DNA of 18,226 nucleotides from YA12-FULL-51-18 sp041665305 (GTDB taxonomy: Bacteria > Elusimicrobiota > Elusimicrobia > Elusimicrobiales > UBA9959), in contig JBAYJD010000055.1 in the NCBI GenBank assembly GCA_041665305.1, positions 1 to 18,226 on the forward strand, in the 5' to 3' direction. Positions 14,202-18,226 of this stretch are shown one piece after another (within the stretch, counting starts at the first letter, position 1; every line of letters starts with the position of its first letter). The notes below the pieces were generated by a model, which saw only the letters and a list, made by a program, of their open reading frames with translations, did not search any database and was not told the origin of the DNA. The position numbers and the translations under genes are program-made.

Positions 14202-14999
14202 TCAGCGGGGAACCTTATGTTTTCCGCTCCCAGTTTTCCCCATGCCGATCCGCTCCGCCCAGTTCAGGATGGCGCCTATCATGCCGGGCCGCTCTTCCGC
14301 GGTCAGCATGTTCACGCCGTGCCCCCCGGCGCCGGCGCGAAAAACCGCGCTGATGCCGGCGACGCCGGCCCTGGCCGTCAGATAACCGGAACTACGCCAG
14401 GAATAATCGTCGTTCCGGGAAGCGGCGATGAACACCGGGACCCACGGCCAGGCCCGAAAAGATTCTTCGGCGCCGACGCCGGCGTAAACAAGTCCGGGGG
14501 AAAGCAGGATGACGCCGGCCGGTCTCAACCCTTCCGCGACGGCCTTGAGCGAAAGGTTCGCGCCTATGCTGGCGCCGCAAAGCAGCAATTTCCCGGCCGG
14601 GACGCCCTTCTCCTTCAAAAAATCGGCGGACGCTCTTAGATCGCCGGACAGGGAGCTCCAGGCGGCAGCGTCGAAGGTCCTGTAATCCGCCGGAGCCCCG
14701 CCGCATTCCCGGCTTCCGCCATGTCCCCTGAAATCCAGCGACAGATACCCGTAACCCTTTTTTTTCAGTTCGGTCTCCAGGACCCGCCACTCATTTTTAC
14801 CGGAGCCCAGGCCGTGGGCGTTCACGAACACGAACGAGCCGGTCGAGGGCGCCTGGTAAAAAGCTTCCAGGCGGCAGCCGTCGGCGGTGTTGAAATGCAC
14901 CGTTTCAGCGGCCTGGGCAAAACCGGCCGCGCCCGTGAGAAAAACAAGGACGGCGGATAAATCAACGCCCGTGGAACGGATCTTTTCAAATCCGGTCAT
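14202..14999 (-). CDS. secreted alpha/beta hydrolase
   Basis: The 265-residue product starts with a positively charged stretch and a hydrophobic segment (about 14-29) ending in FAQAAE, which reads as a signal peptide. The alpha/beta hydrolase elements are NAHGLGS (60-66), LDFRGHGGS (88-96), the nucleophile motif GASIG (142-146, S144), an acidic pair near 197-198 and H227 in GGHG. It resembles dienelactone-hydrolase or BAAT-type lipases only in a general way, and the substrate is unknown. Its ATG overlaps the stop of the barstar gene by four bases (ATGA), so translation is coupled. That makes it part of the ribonuclease-inhibitor transcript, although it may have no role in that pair. Confidence 0.8.
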   Translation of the reverse strand: MTGFEKIRSTGVDLSAVLVFLTGAAGFAQAAETVHFNTADGCRLEAFYQAPSTGSFVFVNAHGLGSGKNEWRVLETELKKKGYGYLSLDFRGHGGSRECGGAPADYRTFDAAAWSSLSGDLRASADFLKEKGVPAGKLLLCGASIGANLSLKAVAEGLRPAGVILLSPGLVYAGVGAEESFRAWPWVPVFIAASRNDDYSWRSSGYLTARAGVAGISAVFRAGAGGHGVNMLTAEERPGMIGAILNWAERIGMGKTGSGKHKVPR

Positions 15000-15400
15000 A
15001 GCATTATAACCTTAAGGCGGAGTTTATACTTTTCCGCCAGGAATTCGGCGGCGGACTCGGTTATTTCCCTGAAATTTCCCAGTTCCGACGGGGACTCCGC
15101 CAGGAGCAGGCCGGACCTTTCTATGATGACCGCGTAACCGCCGGCTTTTACGACATTGGGCAGGGAGCGCAGGCAATCCAGCAGCGCGTCCCAGTTATGG
15201 CCGAAGTAGGCGGGAAAGCTAAAGCCGGCGGCCAGCGCGGACAACAGGGCCGCTTTATTTTTGATCCCGGCGCCGTCCAGCCGGACCGTCAAAAAACCGA
15301 GCGGAGAGAATATTTTTGCTATTTCCTCCGCTCCAAGGTCACGGCCTCCCAGTTCCAAAAAAACTTCCGCGCCGCCGGCAATGGCTGGATCGTATTTCAT
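14996..15400 (-). CDS. barstar-family ribonuclease inhibitor
   Basis: Barstar binds the active site of barnase-type RNases in the cytoplasm and protects the producing cell. The 134-residue protein carries the family signature RLDGAGI (40-46) followed by FPAYFGHNWDALLDCL (62-77). By alignment with B. amyloliquefaciens barstar, Y65, D71 and D75 match its Y29, D35 and D39, the residues that contact the RNase; W38 is Leu here. It is longer than classic barstar (about 90 residues) through an N-terminal extension of some 30 residues. It has no signal peptide, as expected for an intracellular inhibitor. The gene directly before it encodes a secreted barnase-type RNase, so its target is almost certainly that protein. 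It starts 50 bases after the RNase stop. Confidence 0.92.
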   Translation of the reverse strand: MKYDPAIAGGAEVFLELGGRDLGAEEIAKIFSPLGFLTVRLDGAGIKNKAALLSALAAGFSFPAYFGHNWDALLDCLRSLPNVVKAGGYAVIIERSGLLLAESPSELGNFREITESAAEFLAEKYKLRLKVIML

Positions 15401-15450
15401 GTTTTGCGCCGCCCGGACCCGGAACCCCCCCGTCCGAAAAGAGTTTCGGG

Positions 15451-16032
15451 TTATTCTATCACGGTCAACTGGATAAAAGTTTTGTAATGGTCCGGAGTAT
15501 AATACAGGAACTCTCCGCCGCCGATTATCACGCGTTCCGAGCCGCGGGCGCTCAGGTCGGGCGCGACCTGGTAGGCCTGGCCGCCGATGACTACAGAGTG
15601 CGGGGCGTCGCCTGTCAGGAGCGTGTACTCCTTGTAGAAATCGCGGGGCTGCTCCGGCAGTATTCCTTCCCTGTTGGTAAAGATGGCGCCGTCCTGTGAG
15701 TAAGGCAGCGGTTCTCCGAAAAAAATATCGCTGACCAACTTAAGGATCGCGTCCACCCTGGCAGGGTCCTCCACTTTGGGGGCAAGGTCGCTGCCGGGCG
15801 CTATCAGCTTTACGGTACCTGCAACCGGATGCGCGGCGGCGATTTTCTTTGAGGCGATCTCTTTCACCAGGTCCGGTGAAGGATTTATCTCGGCAAGGAG
15901 TTCGACTGCGGAAGCGTTTTTTATTTCACTGCGGGGTGAGGCCTGCGCGGCCAGGCGGCCCGAGGCGCTGAAAATACATACGAAGGCGGACAACACTACG
16001 GCGTTAGAGAACAGCACTTTTGTTTTAAGCAT
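15451..16032 (-). CDS. secreted barnase/RNase Sa-type ribonuclease
   Basis: A guanyl-preferring ribonuclease of the barnase/RNase Sa/T1 family, exported by an N-terminal signal peptide (hydrophobic 8-22, probable cleavage near 30 after LAAQA). The catalytic domain is the C-terminal half: IFTNREG (117-123), FYKEYTLLTG (132-141), SARGSERVII (161-170) and YYTPDHYKTF (178-187). Against barnase, R121, E135, R163, R167 and H182 match R59, E73, R83, R87 and H102, so all key active-site residues are kept. An insertion of about 17 residues lies between E135 and R163. Residues 31-105 have no barnase counterpart I can identify. AAAGGA lies upstream of the ATG. The barstar gene follows on the same strand. 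The RNase could serve nutrient scavenging or competition. Confidence 0.88.
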   Translation of the reverse strand: MLKTKVLFSNAVVLSAFVCIFSASGRLAAQASPRSEIKNASAVELLAEINPSPDLVKEIASKKIAAAHPVAGTVKLIAPGSDLAPKVEDPARVDAILKLVSDIFFGEPLPYSQDGAIFTNREGILPEQPRDFYKEYTLLTGDAPHSVVIGGQAYQVAPDLSARGSERVIIGGGEFLYYTPDHYKTFIQLTVIE

Positions 16033-16100
16033 TAGTTCGTTCCTTTATCCATGCGTTGGACTGACCGGGTATAGTCTATGCTAACGCAGAATATAGGACA

Positions 16101-16138
16101 GGGCCGAAAGACCTATATCGATATAGGTCTTTCGGTCC
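16101..16138. other. perfect 32-bp palindrome upstream of the RNase gene
   Basis: The 32 bases at 16104-16135 are a perfect palindrome centred between 16119 and 16120 (core TATATCGATATA, arms CCGAAAGACC and GGTCTTTCGG). One G-T and two G-C pairs extend it to 16101-16138. It lies about 70 bases before the RNase start codon on the minus strand. It could be an operator, a terminator of minus-strand transcripts arriving from the repeat zone, or a replication or cruciform element. No T-run follows immediately. Confidence 0.7.
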
Positions 16139-16171
16139 AGGACCCTAATAGGCCGGAGTGGCTGCAAGTGT

Positions 16172-16227
16172 GCCCGACAGACCCATGCCCCGGGCACGCC
16201 CGCGAACTCGCAACCTGCCGTTTCCTT
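16172..16227 (-). repeat. dispersed 55-57-nt repeat, copy 3
   Basis: Read on the minus strand this starts AAGGAAACGGCAGG and contains GCGAGTTCGCGGGCGTGCC. It is the most diverged of three copies (others at 10124-10178 and 16733-16789). GCAACCTG inside it is complementary to CAGGTTGC at 16264-16271 in the neighbouring 164-bp repeat. Confidence 0.75.
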
Positions 16228-16260
16228 AAATTTTTCTGTGACAACATTAACAACTATTTT

Positions 16261-16424
16261 TGTCAGGTTGCAGAAACCACCGGGCGGGCTAATTGTGCTT
16301 CATCATAATTCCAGGGCGGGATTATGTTAAATATTAAGTACGCGGCAGGTGAATAACTGGAGCGGGATGCCGGGGGTGTGGGGCTGACGGGCCGTCGCGC
16401 AGGGTGAGGCTTGCGTAAGCGCCG
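16261..16424 (+). repeat. 164-bp direct repeat, left copy
   Basis: This stretch begins TGTCAGGTTGCAGAAACC and ends GTAAGCGCCG. It aligns without gaps to 18013-18176 in the same orientation. Nearly all differences are transitions and are clustered in two short patches. The pair brackets the SUMF1 gene. I see no conserved reading frame. Confidence 0.9.
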
Positions 16425-16429
16425 GACCT

Positions 16430-16698
16430 AGTGTAGCGTCTCGCAAATGGCTTTACTTTTGACTGGCCGAGTTTTGGAGCGAAACAAGGAGCGAAGAGCG
16501 CGGCATAGCATGGCTATGTAAGCGATTCGCGACGCAGTTGAAGCCCAAAAGCGGCCAGCCCCCAGGGGGAGGCTCATCTTTGGCCGGTTGTTTCGTTGCT
16601 CTTCCTCAACATACATGTAGTATGGTATCGTCATCGCGCCTTACATCCGGCTCAAATCTGAGCCTTCAAAAGTAAAGCCATTTGCGAGACGCTACACT
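16430..16698. mobile_element. 269-bp element with perfect 33-bp terminal inverted repeats (MITE-like)
   Basis: Bases 16430-16462 and 16666-16698 are perfect inverted repeats of 33 bp, starting AGTGTAGCGTCTCGCAAATG at each end. The interior carries no transposase. It shows further imperfect pairing (a GAAACAA/TTGTTTC pair, a TGGCCGA/TTGGCCGG pair and a GGCTCA/TGAGCC hairpin at about 16649-16664). No target-site duplication is obvious. This is the form expected of a small non-autonomous transposon moved by a transposase encoded elsewhere. A minus-strand 68-codon frame inside it is probably not a gene. Confidence 0.75.
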
Positions 16699-16732
16699 GG
16701 CGGGAGCGCGTCCACGGTGTGGACGATAGCGT

Positions 16733-16789
16733 GCCCGGCAGCTCCATGCCCCCGGCACGCCCGCGAACTCGCAGACCTGCCGTTTCCTT
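16733..16789 (-). repeat. dispersed 55-57-nt repeat, copy 2
   Basis: On the minus strand it reads AAGGAAACGGCAGG, CTGCGAGTTCGCGGGCG and ends CATGGAGCTGCCGGGC. It is close to copy 1 at 10124-10178. GCGTGCC and GGCACGC flank the last third and can form a 7-bp stem. Confidence 0.8.
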
Positions 16790-16952
16790 AAAAGTTCGGG
16801 ACAGCCGTGCTTTTGGTCCACAACTCAGCTATGCTCTTCAAACGACCGCTCCCCGGGCGCGGCTTACGCACGCACCCGGACCGCAAACTAATTTACTGCG
16901 ACAGATTCAGGCCCAAGGGCCGAGAGTTCAAGTGTCCAAGGGTCAACAACAC

Positions 16953-17063
16953 TTACCTCGCAAGGCGGAACCCGATGTCGTCGTCGCGGTCGCCAGGGCC
17001 GTTGTTGCTGCGGTAATCGGCCCGCAGGCGACTGGCGACATTGAGGCTGAAGGAGCCGCCACG
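16953..17063 (-). other. candidate DGR variable region at the 3' end of the SUMF1 gene
   Basis: The final 36 codons, from RGGSF to GFRLAR, occupy the place and consensus of DGR variable regions in FGE-type targets. Inside, the non-conserved positions use AGC, CTC, AAT, GTC, AGT, CGC, TAC, AAC, GGC and GAC. All of these are codons reachable from AAC or AAT by changing A alone. The conserved residues (R, G, P, F) fill the fixed positions. No template repeat or reverse transcriptase is in the window. The bias to C-ending codons in this genome weakens the argument. Confidence 0.45.
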
Positions 17064-17804
17064 TATCACCCGGTCGGAGCCCGCCCCCTCAAACGCACTG
17101 CCGTCAGAAGGTATGCCTTTGTAAGAATCCTGGTATTTATCCTGCACCCACTGCCAGACATTCCCCGCCATATCGCACAAACCCTGCGCGGTATTACCGG
17201 CAGTCTTTGAACACACCGGCATCGTACCGTTCGCACCGCAACCATAACCGCCATTGCCGTACATCACGGCCTTGTCACAGGCCGGTTCAGCATTGCCCCA
17301 AGGGTATTTCTGTTTCTTACCGCCGCTGGTTGCCGCATATTCCCACTCGGACTCGCTGGGCAGTCTTGCCCCCTTGAACTTGGCATACTGAGTCGCCTGG
17401 TCCCAGTCCACGCAGTTGACCGGGTGAAGCTGACGGCCAGGTTTACCCCAGTTGCAATAGCCGCCGGTAGCCGGTTCCGTACACACGCCTTTGGTCACGC
17501 ACTCAGCGTATTGCGCGACCGTCACATCCGTCTTGGACATCTCAAAGGTTTTGATGGCGACCTTGTGAACAGGCTTGGCGTCTTCAAAACCTTGTCCCCT
17601 ACTGGTGGTCCCCATCGTGAACCTCCCGCCGCTGATGGAAACCCACTCTATCGGTTTGACAGGCTCCGCGGGCTCCACATAACCCTTAGAAACAGCCGCC
17701 ATGGTTTTCAGGTCGGCAGCCTTCACCGTCAGATCGCTGAACTCAGCGGTATATGCTCCGCAGGCCATTCCCATCACAACCAGTGTCAGTAAAACTTTTT
17801 TCAT
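16953..17804 (-). CDS. secreted SUMF1/FGE-fold protein, possible DGR target
   Basis: The 283-residue protein has a short signal peptide (MKK, a hydrophobic core to about residue 15, a likely cut near AYTAE) and then one SUMF1 / formylglycine-generating-enzyme-fold domain. Landmarks are ISGGRFTMG, the K-DVTVAQYAECV segment, HPVNCVDWDQATQYAKFKGARLPSE in pieces, EWEYAA, YPWGN, GLCDMAGNVWQWV and RGGSF to GFRLAR at the very end. The fold is shared by true FGEs and by many binding or display proteins. Export makes a binding role more likely than sulfatase activation. I start it at the ATG at 17804 because GGAGG lies six bases upstream; an ATG four codons earlier overlaps that site. The last 36 codons look like a DGR variable region. 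It sits alone among repeats. Confidence 0.87.
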   Translation of the reverse strand: MKKVLLTLVVMGMACGAYTAEFSDLTVKAADLKTMAAVSKGYVEPAEPVKPIEWVSISGGRFTMGTTSRGQGFEDAKPVHKVAIKTFEMSKTDVTVAQYAECVTKGVCTEPATGGYCNWGKPGRQLHPVNCVDWDQATQYAKFKGARLPSESEWEYAATSGGKKQKYPWGNAEPACDKAVMYGNGGYGCGANGTMPVCSKTAGNTAQGLCDMAGNVWQWVQDKYQDSYKGIPSDGSAFEGAGSDRVIRGGSFSLNVASRLRADYRSNNGPGDRDDDIGFRLAR

Positions 17805-18012
17805 TATTTCCTCCATAGATATCCCGCGACTCCTAGTTTATAATGTAGTATCTCGCGTCAACATCCGCATGAAGCAAAAGACCTACTCACATCTGGGCAC
17901 TTAAGCCCAAAATTTCCGACAGCCGTGCTGCAGCAGGCGTGTCTAAGAAAAATCAGGCGACATGTTTTCGCATTAAGGATTTACGGGACAGCATCGACCT
18001 CAGCCTTGTTGT
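17805..18012. other. upstream region of the SUMF1 gene
   Basis: The minus strand has a TTGACG and a TATAAA just ahead of the SUMF1 ribosome binding site, but they are only 13 bases apart, so the promoter is not convincing. GACAGCCGTGCT occurs at about 17919-17930 and again near 16801-16812 in the downstream interval. No gene or RNA is recognised here. Confidence 0.4.
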
Positions 18013-18176
18013 TGTCAGGTTGCAGAAACCACCGGGCGGGCTAATTGTGCTTCATCATAATTTCAGGGTGGGATCACATTGAATATTGAGTATGCGGCAG
18101 GTGAATAACTGGAGCGGGATGCCGGGGGTGTGGGGCTGACGGGCCGTCGCGCAAGCCGAGGCTTACGCAAGCGCCG
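18013..18176 (+). repeat. 164-bp direct repeat, right copy
   Basis: This is the same unit as 16261-16424, in the same orientation, 1752 bases further on. Near its end GCTTACGCAAGC (18161-18172) replaces GCTTGCGTAAGC (16409-16420). The two 12-mers are reverse complements of each other and both can form a GCTT/AAGC hairpin. After 18176 the two loci diverge; at the left copy the inverted-repeat element starts six bases later. Bases 18177-18226 show no feature. Confidence 0.9.
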
Positions 18177-18226
18177 AGTGGACTACGCTACCAGAGGTTT
18201 ACTACGGACACTACTTCCGCCTGAGC

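Larger units (their letters stand above)
16139..16952. other. noncoding, repeat-rich interval downstream of the SUMF1 gene
   Basis: No supported gene was found over about 900 bases (16033-16952). The interval holds the palindrome at 16101-16138, dispersed repeat copies at 16172-16227 and 16733-16789, one copy of the 164-bp repeat (16261-16424), and the inverted-repeat element (16430-16698). A 7-bp hairpin, CGTCCAC/GTGGACG, lies at 16709-16725. The 160 bases right after the SUMF1 stop codon hold nothing I recognise beyond a GGCCC/GGGCC pair. Confidence 0.6.

Noticed and set aside
16078..16308. 76-codon plus-strand frame across the palindrome and repeats
   Set aside because: It spans a perfect palindrome and two repeat units, and nothing suggests it is translated.
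16428..16634. 68-codon minus-strand frame inside the inverted-repeat element
   Set aside because: It runs into the terminal inverted repeat, so its C-terminus is encoded by the repeat. It has no convincing ribosome binding site and looks like a by-product of the element.
16719..17210. 163-codon plus-strand frame opposite the SUMF1 3' end
   Set aside because: It covers both a repeat and the antisense of a clear SUMF1 domain, with no domain of its own.
16953..17804. True formylglycine-generating enzyme acting on sulfatases
   Set aside because: The protein is exported, has a DGR-like C-terminus and no sulfatase gene nearby. The SUMF1 fold alone does not show that activity.
1..18226. CRISPR array, tRNA or rRNA genes
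   Set aside because: No regularly spaced short repeats, no tRNA-like cloverleaf and no rRNA stretch were seen on either strand. The repeats at the right end are too long and too few for CRISPR.

Overview
The window is a GC-rich (high-fifties percent by eye), densely coded bacterial segment. Signal peptides, a secreted RNase with a cytosolic inhibitor, a full-length DapB and several Gram-negative-type families fit an uncultured Gram-negative lineage. The radical-SAM-rich, SUMF1-rich content would suit an Elusimicrobiota-like genome, but no rRNA or marker gene is present, so this placement is weak inference.

Layout. (1) 1-720: a secreted two-repeat protein of unknown function with its own promoter and a clear terminator. 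(2) 721-1209, minus: a PduO-type cobalamin adenosyltransferase, divergent from the next block. (3) 1332-7107, plus: a tightly packed run of six genes. These are a NifU-type Fe-S scaffold, a PHP phosphoesterase, a glycerophosphodiester phosphodiesterase and three radical SAM enzymes. The last is HxsB-like (His-Xaa-Ser peptide maturase family), and the middle one carries an extra cysteine module in front of its radical SAM core. The run ends at a bidirectional terminator. (4) 7162-9903, minus: a knotted carbamoyltransferase (YgeW-like), a small nucleotidyltransferase-fold protein with one catalytic Asp lost, and a YgeY-type M20 hydrolase with a good promoter. (5) 9904-10253: an intergenic stretch with strong hairpins and one copy of a dispersed repeat. 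(6) 10254-14105, minus: dapB, a membrane-anchored alpha/beta hydrolase, a fourth radical SAM enzyme and a SufS/Csd-type PLP enzyme. dapB appears to be transcribed as a leaderless or nearly leaderless mRNA. (7) 14202-16032, minus: a secreted barnase/RNase Sa-type ribonuclease, its barstar-type inhibitor, and an alpha/beta hydrolase translationally coupled to the inhibitor. (8) 16033-18226: a repeat-rich accessory zone around a secreted SUMF1/FGE-fold protein. Its last 36 codons look like the variable region of a diversity-generating retroelement (DGR) target. The zone holds a 269-bp element with perfect 33-bp terminal inverted repeats, a 164-bp direct repeat on both sides of the SUMF1 gene, two copies of the dispersed 55-57-nt repeat and a perfect 32-bp palindrome.

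How the genes fit together. The Fe-S scaffold followed by three radical SAM enzymes suggests a peptide- or cofactor-modifying pathway, but no precursor peptide is visible. The radical SAM plus PLP-enzyme pair at 10.2-12.4 kb is a second candidate modification module. The RNase and inhibitor pair is a clear effector/immunity arrangement. The SUMF1 gene and its repeats look like a diversification locus whose reverse transcriptase and template repeat, if they exist, lie outside this window.
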